A stretch of 64,000 bases of DNA from Peristeroidobacter agariperforans. Lineage in GTDB: Bacteria > Pseudomonadota > Gammaproteobacteria > Steroidobacterales > Steroidobacteraceae. Shown piece by piece: positions 46,335 to 55,362 of the stretch. Made by a program: the position numbers and the translations under genes. Numbering within the stretch: the first letter of the stretch is position 1; every line of letters begins with the position of its first letter. Below the pieces are notes generated by a model that had not been told where the DNA came from, ran no database searches, and saw only the letters and a list, made by a program, of their open reading frames with translations. The stretch covers positions 310,001-374,000 of the forward strand of contig NZ_RYFW01000004.1 in the NCBI RefSeq assembly GCF_004138335.1, written 5' to 3'.

Positions 46335-46820
46335 TTCATCACTCCCAGATAGCCCCGCTCGCAGGGTCATAGTTTTTTTTTGCTGGTCGAGTTGGTTGCC
46401 GAACGCTCCAGTCCCTTTCTTGATGGAACGCACGGCGCGGGACTCTATCAGGAGCGTCGCGCAGCATTCAGCTAAGGGGTAGCCCTAGTTTTGGACGCGC
46501 TGGCAAGGATGCCCGGGCACATCGCACCCCCGGGGGACGGCAACGCCCCCTACAAATCCTTGAAACGGGGCGGAAAAAACCGGCGGGATTCGTGTATATT
46601 GCGCCCCCGCTTTCGACCGTGTGCTTTGACTGGTTCACCGGTATCGCCGGTGCCAGCCTGGGTGCCAGCCACGGGGAATCGATGGGAGTGGAAGGGGTCG
46701 AAAAACGAGTGAGATCAGTAAGTTACTGATTTCGCTAGCGCTCTTGTCGGGATTATCCCGCCAATTCGGCGCGTCGAATCCTTCCGCCCCAGCCAGACGC
46801 ATTTGAAGTCGGAGTGTTGA
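46335..46820. promoter_or_regulatory. intergenic region with candidate structured prs leader
   Basis: This 486-base stretch has no gene. A −10-like TATATT lies at 46595–46600, which would give prs a leader of about 215 bases. Within it are three stem-loops: CACCGG/CCGGTG (46636–46652), the near-perfect palindrome ATCAGTAAGTTACTGAT (46714–46730) and CGGGA/TCCCG (46748–46760). GGTGCCAGCC is repeated at 46649–46658 and 46661–46670. A run of nine T/A bases near 46372–46381 lies upstream of the divergent barrel gene. Confidence 0.35.
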
Positions 46821-47774
46821 ATGGATCGTGCCACGATGGCGGTGTTTACGGGCAACGCCAATCCGCAGCTCGCCCAGGATATCGCGCGTCACCTGATGGT
46901 GCCGCTGGGGCGAGCCGCTGTCAGTCGCTTCAGCGACAGTGAGTGCACGGTCGAGCTGCTGGAAAACGTGCGCGGTCGCGACGTGTTCATCGTGCAGCCG
47001 ACCTGCTCGCCGGCCAACGATCACTTGATGGAATTGCTGGTGATGACCGACGCCTGCCGACGTGCTTCGGCGGCGCGCATCACGGCCGTGATTCCTTATT
47101 TCGGTTACGCCCGCCAGGATCGCCGCCCGCGCGCCATGCGTGTGCCGATCACGGCGAAGCTGGTGGCGAACATGATCGCCAGCGCCGGCGTGAACCGCGT
47201 GCTGACGGTCGACCTGCACGCCGACCAGATCCAGGGATTCTTCGATATCCCGGTGGACAATGTGTATGCCTCGCCGGTGTTGCTCGGCGATGCGTGGAAG
47301 CAGAAGTACGACAACCTGATGGTGGTGTCGCCGGATGTCGGCGGCGTGGTGCGCGCAAGAGCGTTGGCAAAGCGGCTGGACGATGCCGAGCTGGCCATTA
47401 TCGACAAGCGCCGTCCGCGCCCGAACGAGTCCGAAGTGATGAACATCATCGGCGAGGTCGAGGGCAAGACGTGCGTGCTGATCGACGACCTGGTCGACAC
47501 CGCCGGCACGCTGTGCCACGCGGCTGAAGCGTTGAAGGCGAACGGCGCCAAGAAGGTGCTCGCGTACATCACGCACCCGGTGTTGTCGGGCCCGGCGATC
47601 GATCGCATCTCGCAGTCGCAACTGGACGAGCTGGTGGTGACGGACACCATTCCGCTGCGCCCGGATGCGAAGAACTGCAAGAAGATTCGTCAGCTGAGTG
47701 TTGCGGGTCTGCTCGCCGAGACCATGCGGCGTATTCGCGATGAAGAGAGCGTCAGCTCTCTGTACATCGACTGA
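46821..47774 (+). CDS. prs: ribose-phosphate pyrophosphokinase
   Basis: The product has 317 residues, the normal length. It makes PRPP from ribose 5-phosphate and ATP for nucleotide, histidine and tryptophan synthesis. The flexible-loop and active-site segments are [35 protein letters not shown] and [17 protein letters not shown]. The PRPP-binding loop is [20 protein letters not shown] precedes the ATG. It heads the prs–rplY–pth–ychF order typical of gammaproteobacteria; ispE and tRNA-Gln, often upstream elsewhere, are not in this window. Confidence 0.97.
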   Translation: MDRATMAVFTGNANPQLAQDIARHLMVPLGRAAVSRFSDSECTVELLENVRGRDVFIVQPTCSPANDHLMELLVMTDACRRASAARITAVIPYFGYARQDRRPRAMRVPITAKLVANMIASAGVNRVLTVDLHADQIQGFFDIPVDNVYASPVLLGDAWKQKYDNLMVVSPDVGGVVRARALAKRLDDAELAIIDKRRPRPNESEVMNIIGEVEGKTCVLIDDLVDTAGTLCHAAEALKANGAKKVLAYITHPVLSGPAIDRISQSQLDELVVTDTIPLRPDAKNCKKIRQLSVAGLLAETMRRIRDEESVSSLYID

Positions 47775-47780
47775 AGTGCT

Positions 47781-47851
47781 CGCGGCGCAAGCCGCGCAAA
47801 AGTGAAGAGGTTTTCGGTTTCTTTGCGAGGCGCAAGCCGAGCAAAAGAAAC
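47781..47851 (+). promoter_or_regulatory. two-hairpin leader of rplY (candidate bL25 autoregulatory element)
   Basis: Hairpin 1: CGCGGC (47781–47786) pairs with GCCGCG (47791–47796), loop GCAA. Hairpin 2: GTTTCTTTGC (47817–47826) pairs with GCAAAAGAAAC (47841–47851, one bulged A). Above it are a symmetric GA/GA internal loop, a GGC/GCC stem and another GCAA tetraloop. The two share an 18-of-19 direct repeat (47784–47802 and 47829–47847). It sits 62 bases before the rplY ATG. bL25 binds an irregular helix of 5S rRNA, so a mimic here is plausible. Confidence 0.55.
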
Positions 47852-47913
47852 ATCCACAGTGGCGGCGTTATTGGTCGCGATACGCCGTTGCTTGTTTCTC
47901 AACTGGAGTAACC

Positions 47914-48639
47914 ATGAAATATTCATTTGACCTCGTCGCCGACTCCCGGCCGAACGAGCAGGGGAAGGGTGCGAGCCGCCGCCTGCGTCGTTCCGGGAAG
48001 GTTCCGGCGATCCTCTACGGTGGCCATCAGGAACCCAAGCAGATCATTCTGGATCACCAGAACCTGCTCACCCTGCTGGTGAACGAGAAGTTCTTCTCGA
48101 CCATTCTGCAGCTGAAGATCGATGGCCAGCCGCAGGCCGCCATCCTCAAGGATGTGCAGCGTCATCCGGCCAAGAACATGATCCTGCACATGGATCTGCA
48201 GCGCGTGCTGGAGAACGAGAACATCCGCATGACCATTCCGCTGCACTTCAAGGGCGCGGCCGGTTCGCCTGGCGTGAAGACGCAGGGCGGCGTGGTGTCG
48301 CACCTGTTGAACGAAGTCGAAGTGCTGTGCTTGCCGAAGGATCTGCCGGAATTCCTGGAGATCGATCTGTCGGAAATGCAGATCAACGAGATCCGTCGTC
48401 TGTCCGACCTGCCCCTGCCGCAAGGCGTCCAGCTGGTCGCGCTCGCGCATGGTCGTGACGAAGCGGTCGTATCCATCCACCATCCGCGTGCCGAAGAGGC
48501 CGAGGCTCCGGCGGCTGCCGCTGCTGCGGCTCCGGCTGCTGGCGCGGCTCCTGCGGCCGGCGCTGCGGCGGCTCCCGCTGCTGGTGGCGACAAGAAGGCG
48601 GCGGCTGCTCCGGCGGCCAAGGCTGCTCCGAAGAAGTAA
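47914..48639 (+). CDS. rplY: 50S ribosomal protein bL25 (Ctc form)
   Basis: The product has 241 residues from an ATG after CTGGAGTAACC. The N-terminal 5S-rRNA-binding domain (ADSRPNEQGKGASRRLRRSG, VPAILYGGHQEPKQI) is followed by the TL5/Ctc β-domain (IPLHFKGAAGSPGVKTQGGV). The last 50 or so residues are almost only Ala, Pro, Gly and Lys, a low-complexity tail absent from short bL25 proteins. It binds 5S rRNA in the large subunit. It lies between prs and pth as in many gammaproteobacteria. Confidence 0.96.
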   Translation: MKYSFDLVADSRPNEQGKGASRRLRRSGKVPAILYGGHQEPKQIILDHQNLLTLLVNEKFFSTILQLKIDGQPQAAILKDVQRHPAKNMILHMDLQRVLENENIRMTIPLHFKGAAGSPGVKTQGGVVSHLLNEVEVLCLPKDLPEFLEIDLSEMQINEIRRLSDLPLPQGVQLVALAHGRDEAVVSIHHPRAEEAEAPAAAAAAAPAAGAAPAAGAAAAPAAGGDKKAAAAPAAKAAPKK

Positions 48640-48652
48640 CGCACTCGCGCAC

Positions 48653-48674
48653 CCAGCCGTGGCAACACGGCTGG
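48653..48674 (+). terminator. stem-loop between rplY and pth
   Basis: CCAGCCGTG (48653–48661) and CACGGCTGG (48666–48674) pair perfectly around a GCAA tetraloop. No T-run follows, so it may be a processing or attenuation hairpin and not a full terminator. It is the third GCAA-capped hairpin within 900 bases. Confidence 0.45.
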
Positions 48675-48753
48675 TGGCGTGAAAGCGATGGCGGGCGCCC
48701 AGTAATATATTGGTGCTGCCTGCCATCGTTGCGTTATTTTCGGTCGCACTGCT

Positions 48754-49335
48754 ATGGCGGGCACCCACCTCAAAATCATCGCCGGCCTCGGCAACCCCGG
48801 GCCGGAGCATCTGCTCACGCGCCACAACGCGGGCTTCTGGTTCGTCGATGCACTGGCGGCCAAGCTTGGCGGCGCGTTTCGCAGTCATGCGAAATTTCAC
48901 GGCGACATCTGTCGTGTGCAGTACTGCGGGCAGGACATCACGCTGCTCAAACCCAGCACGTACATGAATCGCAGCGGCCTCGCGATCCGCGCACTCGCCG
49001 ATTACATCAAAGTCGAGCCAGCCGAAATCCTGGTCGTGCACGATGAATTGGACCTGCCGGTCGGCGACGTGCGCTTCAAGCTCGGCGGCGGCGCGGGCGG
49101 CCACAATGGCCTGCGCGATACGACCACCCACATGGGCCCCGACTATTGGCGTCTGCGCATCGGCGTCGGACACCCCGGCGACAAATCTCAAGTGATCGAC
49201 TACGTGCTGCGTCGTGCGCCGAAGGACGAGGAAGAAAAGATCCTCGCCTCCATCGATCAGGCGCTGCAGGCGTTGCCGAGCTTCCTCGAGCAGGGGCCTG
49301 AGCGCGCCATGAACGGGCTGCACAGCAAGAAGTGA
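48754..49335 (+). CDS. pth: peptidyl-tRNA hydrolase
   Basis: The product has 193 residues, the normal length. It releases tRNA from peptidyl-tRNA dropped by ribosomes. GLGNPGPEHLLTRHNAGFWF carries the catalytic His and conserved Asn, and LKPSTYMNRSG, VHDELDLPVG and GGAGGHNGLRDTTTHMG complete the family set. It sits between rplY and ychF as usual. Confidence 0.97.
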   Translation: MAGTHLKIIAGLGNPGPEHLLTRHNAGFWFVDALAAKLGGAFRSHAKFHGDICRVQYCGQDITLLKPSTYMNRSGLAIRALADYIKVEPAEILVVHDELDLPVGDVRFKLGGGAGGHNGLRDTTTHMGPDYWRLRIGVGHPGDKSQVIDYVLRRAPKDEEEKILASIDQALQALPSFLEQGPERAMNGLHSKK

Positions 49336-49343
49336 TTTAATTT

Positions 49344-50435
49344 ATGGGCATCAAGTGCGGCATCGTTGGACTTCCCAACGTTGGTAAATCGACTCTGTTC
49401 AACGCGCTGACTCGCGCGCAGATCGCGGCGGAGAACTATCCGTTCTGCACGATCGACCCCAACGTCGGCATCGTGCCCGTGCCCGATCCGCGGCTCGACG
49501 TGCTCGCCGGCATCGCGAAGTCCGAGAAGCGCTTGCCCGCTACGGTCGAGTTCGTCGACATCGCGGGCCTCGTCGCGGGCGCGTCGAAGGGCGAAGGCCT
49601 CGGCAACAAATTCCTGTCTCACATTCGCGAGACCGATGCGATTGCGCACGTCGTGCGTTGTTTCGAGAACGACGACATCGTGCACGTCGCGGGCAAGATC
49701 AAGCCGCTGGACGACGTCGAAGTCATCAACACCGAGCTGGCGCTCGCCGATCTCGACACCGTCGAGCGCGGTCTGCAGCGCGCCGAGAAGGCAGCGAAGG
49801 CCGGTGACAAGGACGCGATCAAACAACGCGACCTGATGAAGAAGCTCAAGGACCATCTGGATTCGGGCCAGCCGGCGCGCTCGCTGATCAAGGATCCGGA
49901 AGAGAAGAAGCTGCTGCAGGAGCTGCACCTCATCACCATCAAGCCGCTGATGTACGTCGCGAACGTCGCGGAGAACGGCTTCACCAACAATCCGCATCTC
50001 GACTCGGTGCGTGAGCTCGCCGCTCGCGAGAACTCGGAAGTGGTCGCAGTGTGCGCCGCTATCGAGGCCGAAATCGCGCAGCTCGAAGAAGCGGATCGCG
50101 CCGACTTCCTGAAAGACATCGGTCTCGACGAGCCCGGCCTGAATCGCGTGATCCGAGCGGGCTACAAGCTGCTCGGCCTGCAAACCTATTTCACTGCCGG
50201 CCCCAAGGAAGCTCGTGCCTGGACCGTCCGCGTCGGCGCCACTGCTCCGCAAGCGGCGGGTGTGATTCACACCGACTTCGAAAAAGGCTTCATCCGTGCC
50301 GAAGTCATCGCTTACGACGACTACGTGAATTACAAGGGCGAGCAGGGCGCGAAAGAAGCCGGCAAGCTGCGCCTGGAAGGTAAGGAATACATCGTCCACG
50401 AAGGCGATGTCATGCACTTCCGCTTCAACGTCTGA
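49344..50435 (+). CDS. ychF: redox-regulated ATPase YchF (Obg-like)
   Basis: The product has 363 residues. The P-loop [14 protein letters not shown], the switch region [20 protein letters not shown], a coiled-coil insertion (about 130–200) and the C-terminal TGS domain ([18 protein letters not shown] … [20 protein letters not shown]) are present. YchF binds ATP in preference to GTP and associates with ribosomes. It starts 8 bases after the pth stop. A GC-rich hairpin (50440–50455) lies just past its stop. Confidence 0.97.
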   Translation: MGIKCGIVGLPNVGKSTLFNALTRAQIAAENYPFCTIDPNVGIVPVPDPRLDVLAGIAKSEKRLPATVEFVDIAGLVAGASKGEGLGNKFLSHIRETDAIAHVVRCFENDDIVHVAGKIKPLDDVEVINTELALADLDTVERGLQRAEKAAKAGDKDAIKQRDLMKKLKDHLDSGQPARSLIKDPEEKKLLQELHLITIKPLMYVANVAENGFTNNPHLDSVRELAARENSEVVAVCAAIEAEIAQLEEADRADFLKDIGLDEPGLNRVIRAGYKLLGLQTYFTAGPKEARAWTVRVGATAPQAAGVIHTDFEKGFIRAEVIAYDDYVNYKGEQGAKEAGKLRLEGKEYIVHEGDVMHFRFNV

Positions 50436-50552
50436 GCCTGCGCGCCTCGGCGCGCCACGGTCTGCGTTGACGCAATTGGGCAAGCGCGTTGCATTTTTGA
50501 GGCTTCACCTCCACCTGCTGAATCCATAGCATGGCAGGCGAGAGGTGCAATC

Positions 50553-51428
50553 ATGAAAGTCGGTTTGATCGGCCTGGGATTGATGGGCCACGGCATGGGC
50601 GAGAGCCTGTTGCGTGGCGGACATGAGCTGACGGTTTACAACCGGACAGCGAGCAAAGCCGACGCGCTCGTCGCGAAAGGGGCTCGGCTCGCCAAGTCTC
50701 CTGCAGACGCGTCTCGCGGTGACATAGTCATCACGATGGTTGCGGACGATGCAGCGCTGGAAGAAGTGACCCACGGCGCGCACGGCATCCTGAAGAACCT
50801 CAGTGCCGGCGCAGTGCACGTTTCTGCCAGCACCATCAGCGTCGCGCTGGCCGAGCGCCTCACCGATGAGCACGCCCGGGCAGGGCAACATTTCGTATCC
50901 GCCCCCGTGTTCGGCCGGCCGCAAGTTGCCGCCGCGGGTCAACTCAACATTCTAGCTGCTGGCGCTGCCGATGCGGTCAAGCGCGCGATGCCGGTGCTGG
51001 AATCGATGGCGCAGAAAGTGTGGCCGTTCGGCGAGCGACCGAGCGCTGCGAATCTGGTCAAGCTCAGCGGCAACTTCATGATCTTCGCCGCCGTCGAAGC
51101 GCTCGCCGAAAGCATCGCGTTGTTGCGCAAAGCCGGCGTGGACGAACATGCATTCGTCGACATGATGACCAATACGTTGTTTGCCGCGCCGATCTACAAA
51201 ATCTACGCGCCGTTGATCACGAAGCAGCAGTATCAGCCGCCAGGGTTCGCAGCACCGCTGGGCGCCAAAGACACTCGCCTGGCGCTCGCCGCCGGCGAAA
51301 GTTTGAATGTGCCTTTGCCGCTGGCGAGTTTGGTTCGCGACAAATTCCTCGCGCTGCTAGCGCGGGGCGGCGAGGGCGATGACATTGCCGCGCTGGGAAA
51401 AGTGGCGGCGGAACAGGCGGGGATGTGA
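50553..51428 (+). CDS. NAD(P)-dependent β-hydroxyacid dehydrogenase (3-hydroxyisobutyrate dehydrogenase-like)
   Basis: The product has 291 residues with GAGAGG before the ATG. The nucleotide-binding GLIGLGLMGHGMGESLLRGG and TVYNRT are at the N-terminus. The substrate motif VSAPVFGRPQVAAAGQL (variant of the DAPVSGG box) and NLVKLSGNFMIFAAVEALAE, with the catalytic Lys, follow. The substituted substrate box suggests a GLYR/imine-reductase-like branch and not a classical MmsB. A possible promoter, TTGACG (50467–50472) with a 17-base spacer and TGCATT (50490–50495), lies upstream. Confidence 0.87.
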   Translation: MKVGLIGLGLMGHGMGESLLRGGHELTVYNRTASKADALVAKGARLAKSPADASRGDIVITMVADDAALEEVTHGAHGILKNLSAGAVHVSASTISVALAERLTDEHARAGQHFVSAPVFGRPQVAAAGQLNILAAGAADAVKRAMPVLESMAQKVWPFGERPSAANLVKLSGNFMIFAAVEALAESIALLRKAGVDEHAFVDMMTNTLFAAPIYKIYAPLITKQQYQPPGFAAPLGAKDTRLALAAGESLNVPLPLASLVRDKFLALLARGGEGDDIAALGKVAAEQAGM

Positions 51429-51433
51429 GATCT

Positions 51434-51469
51434 GCTGGTGGCGTGACGAACCTACGTCACGCCACCAGC
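51434..51469. terminator. bidirectional hairpin between convergent genes
   Basis: Positions 51434–51448 (GCTGGTGGCGTGACG) and 51455–51469 form a perfect 15-bp stem with the loop AACCTA. It occupies most of the 52-base gap between two convergent genes. No T-run is present on either side. Confidence 0.65.
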
Positions 51470-51480
51470 CAACGAACAGA

Positions 51481-52065
51481 TCAGAAGTTGAATCGGCCCT
51501 GCGCGCCGAACACGCTGACGTCGCCGCCGACCGTGATCAACACGCCCGCCGAGAACTGCGGGGTGAAGTTATAACGGCCTTCACCGATCAGGTACGTGTC
51601 GCCGTCGATGCCGGCCACGTCCACAGCGATGTGCTCGACACCGCCTTCGACTTCGATCTTCGGTGCGACCAGCGAGCGCAGGCGCACGCCCGCGAACAGG
51701 CCCGTGTCGTCATCGTCGAAGCGACCGGCGTCCACTTCGAAGTGTGCCAGGCCGCCGCGCGCAACGAGGTCGAGGTTCGGGCCGAGCGCCCAGTGGCCGC
51801 CGGCGCCTACCAGGAAGCGTGTGGCATCCACTCCGAAGTCCAGGTCCAGAGCCTGGAATTCTGCCAGTGCGAAAATATTCTGATAGACGGGCAGTGAGCC
51901 GCGCAGCTGGATGCCGTCGCCGTCGACATCGGCGCCGTCAGCGTCGATTTCCGCTTCGGGGAAATGCGCGACGTCGACGTAGCGATAGCTCAGCTGCTCG
52001 GCGGAAGCCGCGAACGGCAGAGCGAGCGCGGCGGCACAGATCAGAGTTTTAGCGTTCATCTTCAT
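51481..52065 (-). CDS. outer-membrane β-barrel protein, acidic
   Basis: The product has 194 residues with a signal peptide (LICAAALALPFAASA). It is strand-rich and strongly acidic (EIDADGADVDGDGIQLRGSL, DAGRFDDDDTGLF) and ends GAQGRFNF, with the terminal Phe of outer-membrane barrels. The Asp-rich loops could bind calcium. It is not recognisably similar to the barrel at 45.8 kb beyond the fold. Function unknown. Confidence 0.8.
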   Translation of the reverse strand: MKMNAKTLICAAALALPFAASAEQLSYRYVDVAHFPEAEIDADGADVDGDGIQLRGSLPVYQNIFALAEFQALDLDFGVDATRFLVGAGGHWALGPNLDLVARGGLAHFEVDAGRFDDDDTGLFAGVRLRSLVAPKIEVEGGVEHIAVDVAGIDGDTYLIGEGRYNFTPQFSAGVLITVGGDVSVFGAQGRFNF

Positions 52066-52213
52066 AATTAAGTTCGTTCACTCTCACGAGGTAGCGCATC
52101 GGTGCGCCGAAGGTATTCTACTGTTCTTGTGGAAGCGTCGCTCGGATTCAGACACTGACGTCGTTACTTGGCGACAAGGCCCGTGGCTGAAATCTAACAA
52201 AGGGGCATTGGTT

Positions 52214-53392
52214 GTGGCGCGATGGTTTTTTGTGATCTCGGTCACAGCGCTTCTGTCGGCTTGCGGTAAAGCGCACGAAACAAATATCGCTGAAAAACTC
52301 GAGCCGCGGTGGACCGCCCAGCAATTGCAGGCGTTTGCAGAATTCAAAACAAATGCATCCGGCCGCGCTGCAGTTGTTGATGACATCGCTCGTACGTTTC
52401 CCGCTGCGTTCAACTACGAAGAGCTGCGCGTCAATGCCAGCGAGGTCGCAACGATTCCGCAAGAAAGACTAGTCGAGCTGCTCGGCCGGCCCTCGGTATC
52501 TTTCTCATTGGTCGATCGTCCCGAATATCTGGGCGCGAGCACACGCCAGCTCGATTTCGATCCGCGCGAGTTGGAGATCCTGCTGTATGACGTCGATTGT
52601 CTCGCGGAGCGTGCGGCTGCGGAGTGCACGCATCTGGAAGCAATCTCGCTTCGGCAGAACGTGCTTCGAATGCGTGTGCTGAGAGGCCGCACGGAGGAGG
52701 CGCGGGCGCTGCTGTCGCCGCCGACCGAGCTGCCGGTGCGTGCGACGCACAGGCGTCTCGTGACCGACATGGTTCGCCCCGGGTGGAGGATATTGCCAGA
52801 GGCTGAGACACGGAAGATTGCGCAACGGTTCGCTCAGGAAACATTAGACGCCGAATTCTACGAGCATGGCGACGTCGTTTACGGCCGCATGCTAGCGCCG
52901 TTCCAGCTCATCAAGACGTCCGACATGGAAGCCGTCTGCATCGCCTCCGCGAGCGATGTCTTCCTGCCATCGATGCAACGGGACGCCGAACTGCGTCGCG
53001 ATGCAAACATTCGCGTCGCCGTGTTCGAGGCGACGGAACAGGCTTGCAGGCAGCGCTACGCCGAAGGCCGGTTCGTGCTGGTGAAGGGGGAGTCGCTGGC
53101 CGCCGCGCAGCTGGTGCGGATCCACGATCTGTTCAACCGCCGGTTCGCCTCGGAGTGCGATGTGCCGGCATGGATGACGCAGCAAGGATTGCTGAGCGCG
53201 ACGGGCGGCGTCTACCGGGTTCTGGTCGCGCCGCCGGTGTCGGGCCGGGACCGCTGGTCGTTCGATGTCACGGTGCAGTTCGCGCTCGACAAAGGGGGCG
53301 AATATTCGGCGCTCATTGGCATCAGCCCCTGGGGGACGCGGCTGAAGGAATGTCGACAGCAGGTGGTGCCGCGGGCGATCAAGAGCGGTTGA
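52214..53392 (+). CDS. uncharacterised lipoprotein
   Basis: From the GTG at 52214, with AAAGGGG about nine bases upstream, the product has 392 residues; the frame is open to 52127 but the extension is charged and not signal-like. ARWFFVISVTALLSACGKAH is a lipoprotein signal with lipobox LSAC. The mature protein has no family I recognise. It has scattered cysteines (YDVDCLAERAAAECTH, EQACRQRYAEG, SECDVP) that could form disulphides and a C-terminal β-rich part (YRVLVAPPVSGRDRWSFDVT). It stands between a divergent barrel gene and kdgD with no clear operon. Confidence 0.7.
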   Translation: MARWFFVISVTALLSACGKAHETNIAEKLEPRWTAQQLQAFAEFKTNASGRAAVVDDIARTFPAAFNYEELRVNASEVATIPQERLVELLGRPSVSFSLVDRPEYLGASTRQLDFDPRELEILLYDVDCLAERAAAECTHLEAISLRQNVLRMRVLRGRTEEARALLSPPTELPVRATHRRLVTDMVRPGWRILPEAETRKIAQRFAQETLDAEFYEHGDVVYGRMLAPFQLIKTSDMEAVCIASASDVFLPSMQRDAELRRDANIRVAVFEATEQACRQRYAEGRFVLVKGESLAAAQLVRIHDLFNRRFASECDVPAWMTQQGLLSATGGVYRVLVAPPVSGRDRWSFDVTVQFALDKGGEYSALIGISPWGTRLKECRQQVVPRAIKSG

Positions 53393-53492
53393 GCATTGAT
53401 CGATAGCACCTTTGGTTTGGACCGGAGCGGTGTGCTACTCGTACGCTAGCGGCACATGGAGCAATTACCGCTTCAGGAACTTGCCGCAACCA

Positions 53493-54449
53493 ATGCCTCT
53501 CACCCCCACGGAAATGGCCGTAAGCCTCGGCCGAGGATTGCTGTCCTTCCCGGTCACGCATTTCGATGCGAACAATCGCTTCGACGTTGAGCCCTATCGC
53601 GCGCACTGCGCCGGGATGATGGAGCACGACCTGGCCGGGCTGTTTGCTGCCGGCGGCACCGGCGAGTTCTTTTCGCTGACGTTCAAAGAAGTCGTCGATG
53701 TGGTGTCCGCGGCCGTGGCGGAGTGCGGGGGGCGATTGCCGGTGATTGCGGGCTGCGGCTATGGGACGGCGATGGCCGTCGAGCTGGCGCAAGCGACGCA
53801 GGCCGCGGGCGCCGATGGCGTGTTGTTGTTGCCGCCGTATCTGGTCAACGGCTCGCAGGAAGGCCTGGCCGCACACATCGGGGCGGTTTGTAAAGCCGTC
53901 TCCATCGGCGTGATCGTCTATAACCGGGACAACGCCATCATCGACGATGTCACATTGGCGCGCCTGTGCGATCGGCATCCCAATCTGGTTGGCTTCAAGG
54001 ACGGCGTCGGCGACATCGAATTGATGACGCGCATCTACACACGCATGGGCAGCCGGCTGACTTACATCGGCGGTCTGCCGACGGCCGAGACCTTTGCCGC
54101 TCCGTATCTGAAAATGGGCGTGACCACGTACTCCTCGGCGATCTTCAATTTCATGCCGGGCTGGGCGTCTTCGTTCTACAAGGCGGTGCGCGCCGAGGAG
54201 CAGGCGAAGGTGCTGGCGGGCTTGCGCGATTTCGTCATGCCGTACATTGCGCTTCGCAATCGAGGCAAGGGTTACGCAGTCGCCATCGTCAAGGCGGGCA
54301 TGCGAGCCATTGGCAAGCCGGCCGGCGCGGTGCGTCCGCCGCTGACCGACTTGAACGAGCGCGAGTTCGAGGAATTGCGCGCCCTCATCGAGCAGGCCGA
54401 GGCGGCCGCACCCACAATTTTCGGAGGGCTACTGGCACGCAGCGCCTGA
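53493..54449 (+). CDS. kdgD: 5-dehydro-4-deoxyglucarate dehydratase
   Basis: From the ATG at 53493 ([10 protein letters not shown]) the product has 318 residues; the frame is open to 53412 but without a ribosome site. It is a DapA-superfamily barrel: [32 protein letters not shown], a Tyr in [10 protein letters not shown] and the Schiff-base Lys in [11 protein letters not shown]. The GEFFSLT box is typical of KdgD and not of DapA. It converts 5-dehydro-4-deoxyglucarate to 2,5-dioxopentanoate in glucarate/galactarate breakdown. The MFS importer and LysR regulator nearby fit this. Confidence 0.9.
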   Translation: MPLTPTEMAVSLGRGLLSFPVTHFDANNRFDVEPYRAHCAGMMEHDLAGLFAAGGTGEFFSLTFKEVVDVVSAAVAECGGRLPVIAGCGYGTAMAVELAQATQAAGADGVLLLPPYLVNGSQEGLAAHIGAVCKAVSIGVIVYNRDNAIIDDVTLARLCDRHPNLVGFKDGVGDIELMTRIYTRMGSRLTYIGGLPTAETFAAPYLKMGVTTYSSAIFNFMPGWASSFYKAVRAEEQAKVLAGLRDFVMPYIALRNRGKGYAVAIVKAGMRAIGKPAGAVRPPLTDLNEREFEELRALIEQAEAAAPTIFGGLLARSA

Positions 54450-54468
54450 GCACGTTATATGTCGGTGC

Positions 54469-55362
54469 ATGTTCGAACTGAGCCAGCTGCGTTGTTTCGT
54501 AGTCACCGCCGAGGAACTGCACTTCGGCCGCGCCGCCGTGCGGCTGAACATGACCCAGCCGCCGCTCAGCCGGCAAATTCAATTGTTGGAGCGGGGGCTC
54601 GGTGTCCAGCTGTTGGAGCGCAGTAGCCGCCAGGTCAAGCTCACTCCGGCCGGCAGCACCTTTCTTCCCGAAGCCCGCCGCATCATCCGCCTGGCTGAAA
54701 CCTCCGCGCTCGCTGCTCGTCGAGTCGCCAAAGGCGATACCGGACGAGTGGCGATCGGCTTCACCGCAGTATCTGGCTACAGCTTCCTGCCGCGCATCGT
54801 GGCTCGTGCGCGCGCGTCGCTACCGCATTTCGAGTTAGAGCTGTTCGAGATGGTGACCTCGGATCAATTCGAGGCACTGATGACCGGTCAGATCGACATC
54901 GCTTTCGTGCGCCCGCCGGTCGAGCAGGCGAGCTTCGAGTCGCGGCTCATTCTCAGAGAGCCGCTGATGGCGGCGTTGCCCGCTGGCGATCCGCGCGCCG
55001 ACAATCCATCGCTGACGCCGAGCGACTTCGACAATCAGCCGCTCATCATGTATTCGCGCATGGGCGCGGGCTATTTCCACAACATGCTCACGCGCTTGTT
55101 CGAAGCGGCGGGCGCGTTACCCGAGTACGTGCAGCACGTGACGCAGATCCATTCGATGTTGGGATTGGTCCGTGCCGGGCTCGCTGCCGCCATCGTGCCG
55201 GCGTCGGCCATCGAGCTGCACATGGACGCGATTCAGTTCCGCAAGTTTGCGACTCAGCCGACGCAGCCGGTCGAGCTGCACATGGTATGGCGTCGTGACA
55301 ACGGCAATCCCGCGCTACAGCCGATGGTGAGTCTGTGCGGAGAGTTCGCCAGCGACGTTTAG
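54469..55362 (+). CDS. LysR family transcriptional regulator
   Basis: The product has 297 residues. The helix-turn-helix (FGRAAVRLNMTQPPLSRQIQ) lies at about 17–36, and the effector domain is of the CbnR/BenM kind (VAIGFTAVSGYSFLPRIVAR). It lies 19 bases after kdgD in the same direction and converges with the Tat-exported protein gene, overlapping it by 4 bases. It probably controls the sugar-acid genes on both sides. Confidence 0.93.
   Translation: MFELSQLRCFVVTAEELHFGRAAVRLNMTQPPLSRQIQLLERGLGVQLLERSSRQVKLTPAGSTFLPEARRIIRLAETSALAARRVAKGDTGRVAIGFTAVSGYSFLPRIVARARASLPHFELELFEMVTSDQFEALMTGQIDIAFVRPPVEQASFESRLILREPLMAALPAGDPRADNPSLTPSDFDNQPLIMYSRMGAGYFHNMLTRLFEAAGALPEYVQHVTQIHSMLGLVRAGLAAAIVPASAIELHMDAIQFRKFATQPTQPVELHMVWRRDNGNPALQPMVSLCGEFASDV

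Noticed and set aside
46770-46796. tRNA-like 3′ end (TCGAATCC … CCGCCCCAGCCA) upstream of prs, where tRNA-Gln sits in some gammaproteobacteria
   Set aside because: The arms do not pair: bases either side of the GTCGAAT loop are not complementary, and the only matching acceptor strand (GGGGCGGAA) is over 200 bases away.
47784-47847. Two-copy repeat considered as a possible CRISPR-like or mobile-element trace
   Set aside because: Only two 19-base copies exist, and each forms part of a hairpin in the rplY leader.
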